Shown: positions 1-6,381 of the stretch, piece by piece
Position numbering within the stretch: the stretch's first letter is position 1
Layout: each line of letters starts with the position of its first letter
Origin: Oscillibacter sp.
GTDB taxonomy: Bacteria > Bacillota > Clostridia > Oscillospirales > Oscillospiraceae
DNA: 8,832 bases
Assembly: GCA_009773995.1 (NCBI GenBank)
Contig: VSMY01000102.1
Coordinates: 1 to 8,832 of the forward strand
Reading direction: 5' to 3'
Translations under genes and position numbers: made by a program
Notes under the pieces: generated by a model
The model's input: the letters and a program-made list of their open reading frames with translations, nothing else
What the model was told of the DNA's origin: nothing
Databases searched by the model: none

Positions 1-1
1 C

Positions 2-667
2 GAGTCCGTCCCCGAACTCCACAGCGACGAGCACCAGGTGAAGCCCGCCATGGCCTACGTCTCCAACACCACGGAGATCGGCACCGTCTACTCCAAGGCG
101 GAGCTGACGGCTCTCCGGGCGTGCTGCGATAAGCACGGCCTAATCCTCTTCCTGGACGGCGCCCGGCTGGGTTCCGCCCTGGCCTGCGGGGACATGACGC
201 TCCCGGACTACGCGGCCCTGGCGGACGTGTTCTACATCGGCGGCACGAAAAACGGCGCCCTCTTCGGCGAGGCCCTGGTCTTCGCCCAGGCCCGGCCGGA
301 CTTCCGCTGGCACATGAAGCGCCGGGGCGGCATGCTGGCCAAGGGCCGCCTCCTGGGCGTCCAGTTCCAGGCCCTGCTGGAGGACGATACCTACCTCAGC
401 GCCGCCCGGCACGCCAACGCCCTGGCCCTCCGGCTCCGGGACGGAGTCGCCGCCCTGGGCTATCCCCTGCCGGTGCCCTCCCCCTCCAACCAGCAGTTTC
501 CGGTTCTGCCCAACGGGGTCGTCGCCAAGCTCCAGGACATGGGCTATGAATTTGAGGTGGACCACGCCGTGGACGAGGGGCACACCTGCATCCGCCTGGT
601 CACAAGCTGGGCCACGCCGGAACAGGCGGTGGAAGACTTCCTCCGGGACCTGGCCTCCTGCAAGTAA
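2..667 (+). CDS. ltaE: Low-specificity L-threonine aldolase, 5'-truncated by window edge
   Basis: PLP-dependent aldolase of fold type I (beta-eliminating lyase family) that cleaves L-threonine or L-allo-threonine to glycine and acetaldehyde in the cytosol. The open frame runs in from the window edge with no start codon, so the N-terminal third is missing: about 221 residues are visible against roughly 340 for the family. Seen directly: the cofactor-aspartate motif LDGARLGSA (codons near 152-178) and the Schiff-base lysine in YIGGTKNGALFG (Lys codon at 248-250), both in the order and spacing typical of threonine aldolases. The C-terminal small domain follows, with the family-like stretch IRLVTSWATPEQAVEDF near the end. 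The GTG at 38 is internal and not the start. The gene ends just ahead of a strong terminator, so it closes its transcript. The family is clear; substrate preference cannot be read here. Confidence 0.9.
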   Translation, partial: ESVPELHSDEHQVKPAMAYVSNTTEIGTVYSKAELTALRACCDKHGLILFLDGARLGSALACGDMTLPDYAALADVFYIGGTKNGALFGEALVFAQARPDFRWHMKRRGGMLAKGRLLGVQFQALLEDDTYLSAARHANALALRLRDGVAALGYPLPVPSPSNQQFPVLPNGVVAKLQDMGYEFEVDHAVDEGHTCIRLVTSWATPEQAVEDFLRDLASCK

Positions 668-679
668 CCCTCCCGACGC

Positions 680-712
680 GCCCCCTCCGGTCTGACCGGA
701 GGGGGCTTTTTT
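680..712 (+). terminator. Intrinsic terminator of the threonine aldolase gene
   Basis: A 12-bp perfect stem (680-691 with 695-706, 3-nt loop CTG) is followed at once by six T (707-712), 13 nt after the aldolase stop codon. On the minus strand the hairpin has no T tract behind it, so it is not a classical bidirectional terminator for the convergent small gene at 728-910. Confidence 0.93.
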
Positions 713-727
713 CGCACTTGTCCTCCC

Positions 728-910
728 CTACTGGATGTGTTCCTCGGGGAAGTTGTCCAGCACCCGGAAGCCCATCTCCTCGGACGTGGCCAGGGGGTAC
801 TTGTAGATGGAATCCGGGTCCTGGATGGGGCAGATTCTCTTTTCCGGCTCCAGGCGGAGGAAGGGTTTTCCGTCGTCCCGGTTATTTACCGCGCGCCTGT
901 TCTCTGACAT
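728..910 (-). CDS. Small hypothetical protein, 60 aa
   Basis: I do not recognise this protein. The ATG at 910 is preceded by GAGGTG with a 7-nt spacer, a good ribosome site, and the frame stays open to a TAG at 728-730. The product is soluble and rich in charged residues and proline, with no membrane segment, signal peptide or metal-binding cluster. It has a basic N-terminus (MSENRRAVNNRDD), a central PEKRICPIQDPDS and an acidic C-terminal part (ATSEEMGFRVLDNFPEEH). It starts 53 nt after the trkA stop on the same strand with no terminator between, so it is probably the last gene of the trk transcript. The ribosome site and normal amino-acid composition argue for a real gene; the opposite-strand frames here read as low-complexity shadows. 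A role in potassium uptake would be pure guesswork. Confidence 0.6.
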   Translation of the reverse strand: MSENRRAVNNRDDGKPFLRLEPEKRICPIQDPDSIYKYPLATSEEMGFRVLDNFPEEHIQ

Positions 911-963
911 GAAACATCACCTCAGAGACAGCATGCGCAGAAACGCCGGTCCTATGTCGGAAT

Positions 964-1614
964 TTAATGTAAATTCATCAGGCGGATGCCCGCCTCCTTG
1001 TCCCCGGCCACAATGATGTGGGCGTCGTCCCGAAAGCGGTAGTTGGGGTCCACCAGGGGGACCACCACGTCGCCGCTCTTCACGCCTAAGATATTCACGT
1101 TGTATTTCTGCCGGACCTCCAGCTCCACCACCGTGTGGCCCTCCCACTCCTCGGGGATCTCCAGCTCGAAGACGGCGAACTTGGGCGTCAGCTCGAAGTA
1201 GTCGAAGACGTTCTCGGCGGAGAAGCGGATGGCGGCCCGGCGGGCCATGTCCATCTCCGTGTGGACCACGAAGTCCGCCCCGATCTTCCGCAGAAATTTA
1301 ATCTGCCGCTCCTGGTCCGCCCGGGCCACCACGAACCGGGCCCCCAGGTCCTTCAGGGCCGCCGTGGCCTCCAGGGAGCACTGGAAATCGTCCCGGACGC
1401 AGACGAAGCAGATGTCGAAATTCCGCACCCCCAGGGACTCCAGCACCTGCTCGTCCTGGCAGTCCCCCACACAGGCGGCGGTGGCCATGTTCGCCACCTT
1501 CGCCACCTTCTCCTCGTCCTTGTCCAGCACCATGACCTCGTTCCCCAGCTCCAGCAGATACCGGGTCAGGTGCCGCCCGAAGCGGCCCAGGCCGATGACC
1601 AAAAAGGATTTCAT
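964..1614 (-). CDS. trkA: Potassium uptake regulatory subunit, TrkA/KtrA family
   Basis: Cytosolic RCK subunit that binds nucleotides and gates the membrane K+ translocator encoded just upstream. The product is 216 aa, the size of single-RCK KtrA/KtrC proteins rather than the duplicated ~450-aa TrkA of enterobacteria. RCK_N (about 1-125) has the Rossmann glycine motif IGLGRFG (7-13) and the acidic end of strand 2 in VLDKDEE (29-35), which binds the ribose of NAD(H) or ATP/ADP in this family. RCK_C (about 140-216) carries VVELEVRQKYNVNILGV and ends in the DDAHIIVAGD strand. The ATG at 1614 is chosen because GGGAGG lies 7 nt before it and because it starts exactly at the Rossmann strand; the open frame extending upstream to 1758 overlaps trkH and codes nothing family-like. 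It lies 17 nt downstream of trkH and is translated from the same message. Confidence 0.93.
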   Translation of the reverse strand: MKSFLVIGLGRFGRHLTRYLLELGNEVMVLDKDEEKVAKVANMATAACVGDCQDEQVLESLGVRNFDICFVCVRDDFQCSLEATAALKDLGARFVVARADQERQIKFLRKIGADFVVHTEMDMARRAAIRFSAENVFDYFELTPKFAVFELEIPEEWEGHTVVELEVRQKYNVNILGVKSGDVVVPLVDPNYRFRDDAHIIVAGDKEAGIRLMNLH

Positions 1615-1631
1615 TCCACGTCCTCCCTCTC

Positions 1632-2951
1632 TCAACCAATCAAAATCTTCTCGGGCACATAGCGCAGGCCGTTCCGGGCGTCCCGCCCCTTGGTCACCGC
1701 CATGGCCACGGACATGCTGCCCACCCGTCCGGCGAACATCATCAGAATCACCGTCCACTTGGAAAGCAGCGGCAGCGAGCCCGTCAGGTTCCGGCTGAGG
1801 CCCACGGTGCTCATGGCGGAAAAGGTCTCAAACAGCGCGTCCGCCAGCCCCGCTCCCTGGACGCACAGCACCATGCAGCCGCACAGGGCCCCGAAGAGGT
1901 AGATGCCGGCGGTGGAGTACGCCTTGTGAATATCCCCCTCGTCCAGACGGCGGCGGAAGACGTTCACGTCCCCCTGCCGCCAGATGCGGGCCCGGACCCC
2001 CAGGGCCAGCACGGCGAAGGTATTCACCTTCACGCCGCCGCCCGTAGAGCCGGAGGCCGCGCCCACGAACATCAAAACCAGCATCAGCAGCACGCCCCCC
2101 TGGCTCAGGGAGGACTGGTCCACCGAGGCGAAGCCCGCCGTCCGGGCCGTCACCGACTGGAAAGCCGCCATCAGGATTTTCGTGGAGCCGTCCGCCCCGG
2201 CGAAGGCGTGATCCGCCTCCAGAAACCAGAAGGCGATCCCACCCCCGGCGAAGAGGAGCAGCGTCACGGTAAAGGCCATCTTGGAGTGGAGCCGCCAGCG
2301 GCGGAAGCGCCGCCCGTGGGTCAGGATATCGTCCCACACCAGAAAGCCCAGGCCCCCGCAGATAATGAGGGCCATCAGCACCAGGTTCAAAAGGGGCTCC
2401 CCCGCCTCCGCGGTGATGGAGGCCCCGGTGCCCAGCAGGTCGAAGCCCGCGTTGCAGAAGGCGGAGACGGCGTGAAACGCCGCCATCCAGAGGCCCTTTC
2501 CCAGGCCGTACCGGGGGCAGAACCAGAAGGCCAGCAATACCGCCCCCAGGCCCTCGCACAGCACCGTCACCAGCAGGGCCCGCCGGGCCAGGCGTACCAC
2601 GCCCCCCAGCTGCAAAGCTCCCACGCTGTCCTGGAGCAGGGCCCGCTGCCGCAGTCCCACCCGCCGCCGGGCCAGCAGCGCCGCCGGGAGGGAGGCCGTC
2701 ACAAAGCCCAGGCCGCCGATCTGAATGAGCAGCAGCAGGACCGCCTGGCCGAACACGCTGAACTGAGAGGCGGTGTCGTACACCGTCAGGCCCGTGACGC
2801 AGGAGGCGGACGCGGCGGTAAACACGGCGTTGGTCCAGGAAATGCTCTCCCCGCTCCGGGAGGCGATGGGCAAAGACAGCAGGCACGCCCCCGCCAGAAT
2901 CAGCAGGGCGAAGCCCAGGGCCAGGGTTTGAACGGCGTTTGGTCTGCGCAT
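1632..2951 (-). CDS. trkH: Potassium uptake membrane subunit, TrkH/KtrB family
   Basis: Integral membrane K+ translocator of the SKT superfamily, partner of the RCK protein encoded next. The product is 439 aa, typical of KtrB. Four M1-P-M2 repeats are visible through their selectivity-filter loops, each with its conserved glycine: CVTGL (G54), FCNAGF (G169), TAGF (G273) and TVGL (G384). The glycine-rich gating segment GSTGGGVKVNT (301-311) after the third filter matches the KtrB intramembrane loop, and the protein ends with the hydrophobic FAGRVGSMSVAMAV segment. The ATG at 2951 is chosen over an upstream in-frame ATG at 3011 because AAAGGAGG stands 7 nt before it and the extra 20 residues are not family-like. 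It is first in a trkH-trkA unit and is preceded by a good promoter (3121-3148) and a long structured leader. Ktr versus Trk naming is a matter of taste; ion coupling (Na+ or H+) cannot be read. Confidence 0.94.
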   Translation of the reverse strand: MRRPNAVQTLALGFALLILAGACLLSLPIASRSGESISWTNAVFTAASASCVTGLTVYDTASQFSVFGQAVLLLLIQIGGLGFVTASLPAALLARRRVGLRQRALLQDSVGALQLGGVVRLARRALLVTVLCEGLGAVLLAFWFCPRYGLGKGLWMAAFHAVSAFCNAGFDLLGTGASITAEAGEPLLNLVLMALIICGGLGFLVWDDILTHGRRFRRWRLHSKMAFTVTLLLFAGGGIAFWFLEADHAFAGADGSTKILMAAFQSVTARTAGFASVDQSSLSQGGVLLMLVLMFVGAASGSTGGGVKVNTFAVLALGVRARIWRQGDVNVFRRRLDEGDIHKAYSTAGIYLFGALCGCMVLCVQGAGLADALFETFSAMSTVGLSRNLTGSLPLLSKWTVILMMFAGRVGSMSVAMAVTKGRDARNGLRYVPEKILIG

Positions 2952-3120
2952 GGGCGGGCCTCCTTTCGGCATCACAAACGGCACTCCATTCCGTCCGGCT
3001 CTGCCGGACATCCATTCCGTTCTGTTTGCTCTGCCTCCTTCAAGGGGGAGCAGGCTCCCCCTTGAGCAACCCCCACTCCCTGCGGGGAGACGGGAGACGG
3101 GGGACGGAAGTTTTCTTTAT
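2952..3120 (-). promoter_or_regulatory. Structured 5' leader of trkH-trkA (candidate cis-regulatory RNA)
   Basis: If transcription starts near 3114, about 160 nt precede the trkH ATG. Three paired elements are visible: a 10-bp hairpin with 4-nt loop (3041-3050 with 3055-3064), a 7-bp hairpin GTCCGGC/GCCGGAC (2993-2999 with 3003-3009), and C-rich/G-rich runs around 3067-3110 that can pair. A 10-bp direct repeat, TCCATTCCGT on the plus strand, occurs at 2985-2994 and 3011-3020 around the second hairpin. No hairpin is followed by a T tract, so there is no obvious transcription terminator. I looked for the ydaO (c-di-AMP) motif often found before potassium genes in Firmicutes and did not find its conserved core. 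Confidence 0.4.
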
Positions 3121-3148
3121 ATTATACCCCGTTTTCTTCCATTTGCAA
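3121..3148 (-). promoter_or_regulatory. Sigma-A-type promoter for trkH-trkA
   Basis: On the minus strand the -35 box is TTGCAA (3143-3148), the spacer is 16 nt and the -10 is a perfect TATAAT (3121-3126). It lies just after the stop codon of the amidohydrolase gene, so the potassium genes can be expressed independently of it. Confidence 0.65.
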
Positions 3149-3153
3149 GGGGG

Positions 3154-4257
3154 TCATTCCAACAGGAGCAGACGTTTCAGGAACTCCACGCCCTGGGGCA
3201 GGACGGTCTCATCGTCGAAGCAGAACTCCGGGGAGTGGAGCTCCGGCGTGTTCCCCACGCCCAGCAGGAAAAACAGTCCCGGAACCCGCCGCTGGTAGAA
3301 GGAGAAGTCCTCCGCCGTCAGCGTGGGGGCCGCCAGGGGCAGGGGCGCGGCCTCCCCCAGCCCGGCGCGGACCGCCGCATAGAGCTCCTCGTGATTCCAG
3401 ACCGCCGGGTAGCCCTCGCTCAGATAAACCTCCGCGCCGCAGCCGGTCTCCGCCGCGATCTCCCGGCCAATCCGCTCCAACCCTTGGCGGCAGAGAGCCT
3501 GGGTCTCGTCCCGGAAGGTCCGGAGGCTCCCCTCCAGCACGGTTTTCCCGCTGACGGCGTTGCGCACCGCGCCGGAGATCATCTTGCCGAAGCGCAGCAC
3601 CACCGGCTCCTCCCCCGGCAGGGTCCTTACCATCTCATAGGCCCGCAGGAGGTACTCCGCCCCCGCCGCCAGGGCGTCGATCCCCTCCGCCGCCTTGCCG
3701 ATGTGGACGCTTTTGCCGGTGAGGGTGACGGTGACCTCGTTGGACCGGGCCATAATGGGGCCGGGGCGGCAGTAAACCCGTCCCTGCTCTAGCCCCGGCC
3801 ACAGGTGCATGGCGAAGACCCGGGCGGCCCGGTACTGTTCCAAAACGCCGGACGCGCAGAGGCGCTGCGCCCCGCCGGTGGTCTCCTCGGAGGGCTGGAA
3901 GAGAAAGAGCACATTCCGGGGCAGCGCCTCCCGGTGGGCGGCGGCGTACTCCGCCAGGGCCAGGGCCATGGCGGTGTTCCCGTCGTGGCCGCAGGCGTGC
4001 ATGGCCCCGGAGTTTTCCGAGGAAAAGTCCAGGCCCGTGGCCTCCTCGATGGGCAGGGCGTCCATGTCCGCCCGGAAGGCCACGGTTTCGGCCTTCCCGG
4101 CGTCCAGATAGGCGCAGACGCTGGAGGGTATGGGGGAAAACGCCTCCAGCTCAAAACTGGCCAAGGCGGAATGAACATACGCGCAGGTCTCCGGCAGACG
4201 GTCGTCCAGCTCGGGGATGCGGTGCAGGGCGCGGCGGTATTCGACTACAGGCTGCAT
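3154..4257 (-). CDS. M20D-family metal-dependent amidohydrolase (N-acyl-amino-acid hydrolase type)
   Basis: Cytosolic dinuclear-metal hydrolase of peptidase family M20, subfamily D, whose members remove acyl groups from N-acyl or N-acetyl amino acids (hippurate hydrolase, N-acetyl-diaminopimelate deacetylase, IAA-amino-acid hydrolase). The 367-aa length is typical. Metal ligands are in the expected order: HACGHD (87-92, Cys and His), the PSEE motif (122-125, catalytic base and ligand Glu), AMHLWP (His151), and a C-terminal His in ELHSPEF. RADMDALPI (62-70) is the usual family block. The inserted lid/dimer domain covers roughly 160-275. The ATG at 4257 is chosen because AAGGAGG lies 7 nt before it; a TTG 30 nt upstream in the same frame has no comparable site. 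It is transcribed divergently from the lysine-riboswitch dapAB unit. That makes N-acetyl-diaminopimelate deacetylase a candidate role, but M20D proteins are too alike to decide from sequence alone. Confidence 0.88.
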   Translation of the reverse strand: MQPVVEYRRALHRIPELDDRLPETCAYVHSALASFELEAFSPIPSSVCAYLDAGKAETVAFRADMDALPIEEATGLDFSSENSGAMHACGHDGNTAMALALAEYAAAHREALPRNVLFLFQPSEETTGGAQRLCASGVLEQYRAARVFAMHLWPGLEQGRVYCRPGPIMARSNEVTVTLTGKSVHIGKAAEGIDALAAGAEYLLRAYEMVRTLPGEEPVVLRFGKMISGAVRNAVSGKTVLEGSLRTFRDETQALCRQGLERIGREIAAETGCGAEVYLSEGYPAVWNHEELYAAVRAGLGEAAPLPLAAPTLTAEDFSFYQRRVPGLFFLLGVGNTPELHSPEFCFDDETVLPQGVEFLKRLLLLE

Positions 4258-4292
4258 GGCAGGGCCTCCTTGCGTTTTATTCAACAAACCTC

Positions 4293-4322
4293 AATATAGC
4301 ACGTTCCGGCGCTCCCCGGCAA
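4293..4322 (-). promoter_or_regulatory. Candidate promoter for the M20D amidohydrolase gene
   Basis: On the minus strand TTGCCG (4317-4322) and TATATT (4293-4298) are separated by 18 nt, upstream of the ribosome site at the 4257 start. The boxes match 4/6 and 5/6 of consensus. The nearest divergent -35, at 4375, is about 50 bp away. Confidence 0.45.
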
Positions 4323-4374
4323 GGGGCGGCGGCGTTTTCGTCGGTTTCCACAAGAACTTTTTGCGCCTCCCCCC

Positions 4375-4403
4375 TTGCAACCGGGTTTGGAAGATGATAT
4401 GAT
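4375..4403 (+). promoter_or_regulatory. Sigma-A-type promoter of the lysine riboswitch-dapA-dapB unit
   Basis: TTGCAA (4375-4380), a 17-nt spacer and TATGAT (4398-4403) place the transcription start near 4410, exactly at the 5' edge of the riboswitch. The match in position to the RNA element strengthens both calls. Confidence 0.7.
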
Positions 4404-4411
4404 AGCCAAAA

Positions 4412-4577
4412 ATGAGATAGAGGCGCGGAGACGATGAGCTCGCGGGAGCCGGCAGGCTGAGAACGCGAGGGAGGCAGCTCCGCCGAATCTTCCGCCCAGG
4501 CGTGGGCGGAGGATGGGTCCGGGGGAAAGACCTCCGGGACTGTCCGCGGCCCAAGGCCGCGGGGGCGCTATCCGCTT
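4412..4577 (+). promoter_or_regulatory. Lysine riboswitch (L-box)
   Basis: The segment carries L-box core strings in order: GATAGAGGCGCG at 4416-4427, GGCTGA with following A/G residues near 4455-4463 (kink-turn region), GGGAGGC then CTCCGCCGAA near 4469-4487, a 12-bp P3 arm with one G-U pair (about 4486-4523), an ACTGTCC segment, an 8-bp P5 hairpin CCGCGGCC-CAA-GGCCGCGG, and GCGCTATCC closing the element. P1 forms between GATAG (4416-4420) and CTATC (4568-4572). The same strings in the same order are known from the B. subtilis lysC leader. In this RNA class, bound lysine turns the downstream gene off; here the target is dapA, first committed step of lysine synthesis. The arm lengths differ from B. 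subtilis, with GC-rich P3 and P5. Confidence 0.92.
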
Positions 4578-4606
4578 ACAGAACCGCCGTTTTCGGCGTG
4601 GAACCT

Positions 4607-4640
4607 GTCGGTAGGAGCGCGGCCTCTACCGGCTTTTTTT
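4607..4640 (+). terminator. Riboswitch-controlled intrinsic terminator ahead of dapA
   Basis: The stem is built on CGGTAG (4609-4614) and CTACCG (4626-4631), extended outward by a G-C and a G-U pair, with seven T at 4634-4640. It lies about 35 nt after the riboswitch P1 helix and about 49 nt before the dapA ATG. A competing pairing is possible between the P1 3' flank GCGCT (4565-4569) and AGCGC inside the terminator (4616-4620). That would give the usual antiterminator logic, with lysine-bound P1 freeing the terminator. The terminator is clear; the antiterminator is inference. Confidence 0.88.
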
Positions 4641-4688
4641 ATACGAACTCCCATCCCCCGACTCTATACCAAACTGGAGGGCATTCAA

Positions 4689-5576
4689 ATGAAATTCAAC
4701 AACCCCACCGGCTCCATCGTCGCCATGATCACCCCCTTCCACCCGGACGGCAGCGTCAACTTCGACGTGCTCACCGACCTCCTGGAGCGGCAGATCGCCG
4801 CCGGGACCGACGGCATCCTCACCCTGGGCACCACCGGCGAGTACCCCACCATGAGCCACGAGGAAGACGCCTCCGTGGTGGCCCACACCGTCAAGGTGGT
4901 AAACGGCCGGGTCCCCGTCATCGTGGGCAGCGGCTCCAACTGCACCGCCACTCAAATGGAAAAGAGCGTGGAGTACCAGGACATGGGGGCCGACGCCCTG
5001 CTCCTCATCGCCCCTTACTACAACAAGGCCAATCCCGAAGGTATGACCCGCCACTTCGCCGAGACGGCGGACAAGGTAAAGATCCCGTGCCTCCTCTACA
5101 ACGTGCCGGGCCGCACCGGCTGCTCCATCCCCGTGTCCGTGGTGGAGGAGCTCAGCAGACACCCCCGGATCTGCGGCATCAAGGAGGCCAGCGGAGACAT
5201 GTCCTACGCCATGAAAATCGCCCACTGCGTGGGGCCGGACTTCGCCCTCTACTCCGGGAACGACGACATCACCCTGCCCCTGATGAGCATCGGGGGAAGC
5301 GGCGTCATCTCCGTCTTCGCCAACGTCTGCCCGGACGTGTGCCATCAAATCGTGGCGGACTACGCCGGGGGAAACCAGGCCCGGGCCCTGGAGAACCACC
5401 TGAAATACCTGAAGCTGATGAACGGCCTCTTTATGGAGGTGAACCCCATTCCCGTCAAGTCCGCCATGAACATGATGGGCCTGAACGCGGGTCCCATGCG
5501 CCTGCCGCTGTGCGAGATGAGCCGGGAACACACGGAGGCCCTCCGGGCCATGCTGGAGGAGGCGGGACTGCTGTGA
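4689..5576 (+). CDS. dapA: 4-hydroxy-tetrahydrodipicolinate synthase
   Basis: Class I aldolase of the TIM-barrel DapA family that condenses pyruvate with aspartate semialdehyde, the first step specific to diaminopimelate and lysine synthesis in the cytosol. The 295-aa product has full length. Active-site residues are all present: GTTGE (47-51), the tyrosine of LYNVPGRTG (Y137, with R142 for the substrate carboxylate), and the Schiff-base lysine in GIKEASGD (K165). APYYNK (108-113) supplies the tyrosine of the catalytic triad at Y111. At positions matching the E. coli lysine-inhibition site it has Y52, P53, D60 and T88 in place of S48, A49, H56 and E84, while H57, N84 and Y110 are kept; feedback inhibition may therefore be weak. 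The ATG at 4689 follows GGAGG by 8 nt. It is regulated by the lysine riboswitch upstream, and dapB overlaps its stop codon. Confidence 0.97.
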   Translation: MKFNNPTGSIVAMITPFHPDGSVNFDVLTDLLERQIAAGTDGILTLGTTGEYPTMSHEEDASVVAHTVKVVNGRVPVIVGSGSNCTATQMEKSVEYQDMGADALLLIAPYYNKANPEGMTRHFAETADKVKIPCLLYNVPGRTGCSIPVSVVEELSRHPRICGIKEASGDMSYAMKIAHCVGPDFALYSGNDDITLPLMSIGGSGVISVFANVCPDVCHQIVADYAGGNQARALENHLKYLKLMNGLFMEVNPIPVKSAMNMMGLNAGPMRLPLCEMSREHTEALRAMLEEAGLL

Positions 5577-6292
5577 GGTATATTCTGATTGGCCGGGGGA
5601 AAATGGGTTCCCTCATCCGGGAGACGGCTCAGGCCGCCGGAGACGAGATTCAGGCCGCCTTTGACGTCACCGACATTGACCAGCTCGGAAATCTGGGGAA
5701 GGCGGCCGACGTGGTCATCGACTTTTCCCGGCCCGGTTCCCTGCCGGAGGTGGCGTCCTATGTCCGCCGGACCGGCACGCCCCTGCTCTCCGGCACCACC
5801 GGCCTCTCCCCGGCGGACCACGCCCTGCTGGAGAGCCTGGGCGCTTTTGCCCCGGTGCTCTGGTCCGCCAACTACTCCCTGGGCGTGGCGGTGCTGTACC
5901 GGGCCCTGGCGGCGGTCTCCGAGGTGCTGAAGCCGGACTTTGACATCGAGCTGACGGAGACCCACCACAATCAGAAGGCCGACGCTCCCAGCGGCACCGC
6001 CAAGCTGCTGCTGGAGGCCGTCGATCCCGTCCGCGCCCTGACCCCCGTCTACGGCCGGGAGGGGAACACCGGGAAGCGGCGGAAGGACGAAATCGGCGTC
6101 CACGCCCTCCGGGGGGGCACCGTGGCGGGAACCCACACCGTCCACTTCTTCGGCCCCGACGAGGAGCTGGAGTTCACCCACCGGGCGGCCAGCCGCCAGA
6201 TCTTCGTCAACGGCGCGCTGCACATGGCCCGGCTGCTGCCGGGAAAGCCCAACGGGGTCTATGATTTGCAGAAAATACTGTTTGGAGGGTAA
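5573..6292 (+). CDS. dapB: 4-hydroxy-tetrahydrodipicolinate reductase
   Basis: NAD(P)H-dependent reductase that converts the DapA product to tetrahydrodipicolinate, the next step of the diaminopimelate pathway. The 239-aa product is slightly short but complete. The nucleotide-binding loop is IGRGKMG (6-12), a compact version of the GxxGxMG motif. SGTTG (73-77) and NYSLGV (100-105) line the cofactor and hinge regions. The catalytic block ETHHNQKADAPSGTA (129-143) holds the proton-donor histidine pair and Lys135, and FTHRAASR closes the core. The start is taken as the GTG at 5573, which overlaps the dapA stop (GTGA) and sits behind a G-rich GGAGGAGG-like stretch inside dapA; no ATG in frame would keep the Rossmann strand. 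The 4-nt overlap implies translational coupling with dapA and shared lysine control. Confidence 0.95.
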   Translation: MRYILIGRGKMGSLIRETAQAAGDEIQAAFDVTDIDQLGNLGKAADVVIDFSRPGSLPEVASYVRRTGTPLLSGTTGLSPADHALLESLGAFAPVLWSANYSLGVAVLYRALAAVSEVLKPDFDIELTETHHNQKADAPSGTAKLLLEAVDPVRALTPVYGREGNTGKRRKDEIGVHALRGGTVAGTHTVHFFGPDEELEFTHRAASRQIFVNGALHMARLLPGKPNGVYDLQKILFGG

Positions 6293-6309
6293 GTGCCTTT
6301 TCTCGAAAG

Positions 6310-6352
6310 ATATGGGGCCTCTAGGCGGCTTTGCCGCCTAGAGGCCCCGTAT
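6310..6352 (+). repeat. Long near-perfect hairpin between dapB and the thioesterase gene
   Basis: The arms 6310-6329 and 6333-6352 pair over 20 bp with a single G-U and a TTT loop; the inner 16 bp are perfect and very GC-rich. It starts 17 nt after the dapB stop codon. Neither strand has a T tract next to it, so it is not a standard intrinsic terminator. It may be a 3'-end stabiliser, a Rho-related or factor-assisted stop, or a REP-like dispersed palindrome. Confidence 0.7.
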
Positions 6353-6381
6353 ACCCGGATGGTAAAAGCAACCAAAAACCT

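Noticed and set aside
2952..3011. N-terminal extension of TrkH from an ATG at 3011
   Set aside because: No ribosome site at proper distance before 3011, the extension is not family-like, and the ATG at 2951 has AAAGGAGG 7 nt upstream.
1926..3065. Plus-strand 379-codon open frame opposite trkH
   Set aside because: Antisense shadow typical of GC-rich genes: Gln/Gly/His/Pro-rich, no family signature, no ribosome site, and the opposite strand encodes complete TrkH.
2952..3120. ydaO/c-di-AMP riboswitch ahead of trkH
   Set aside because: The expected conserved core strings are absent; only generic hairpins are visible.
4502..5572. Long plus-strand open frame running into dapB
   Set aside because: The part before 5573 is a shadow of the riboswitch, terminator and dapA in another frame; its translation is low-complexity Arg/Pro/Gly/His. 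Only the dapB part from 5573 is real.
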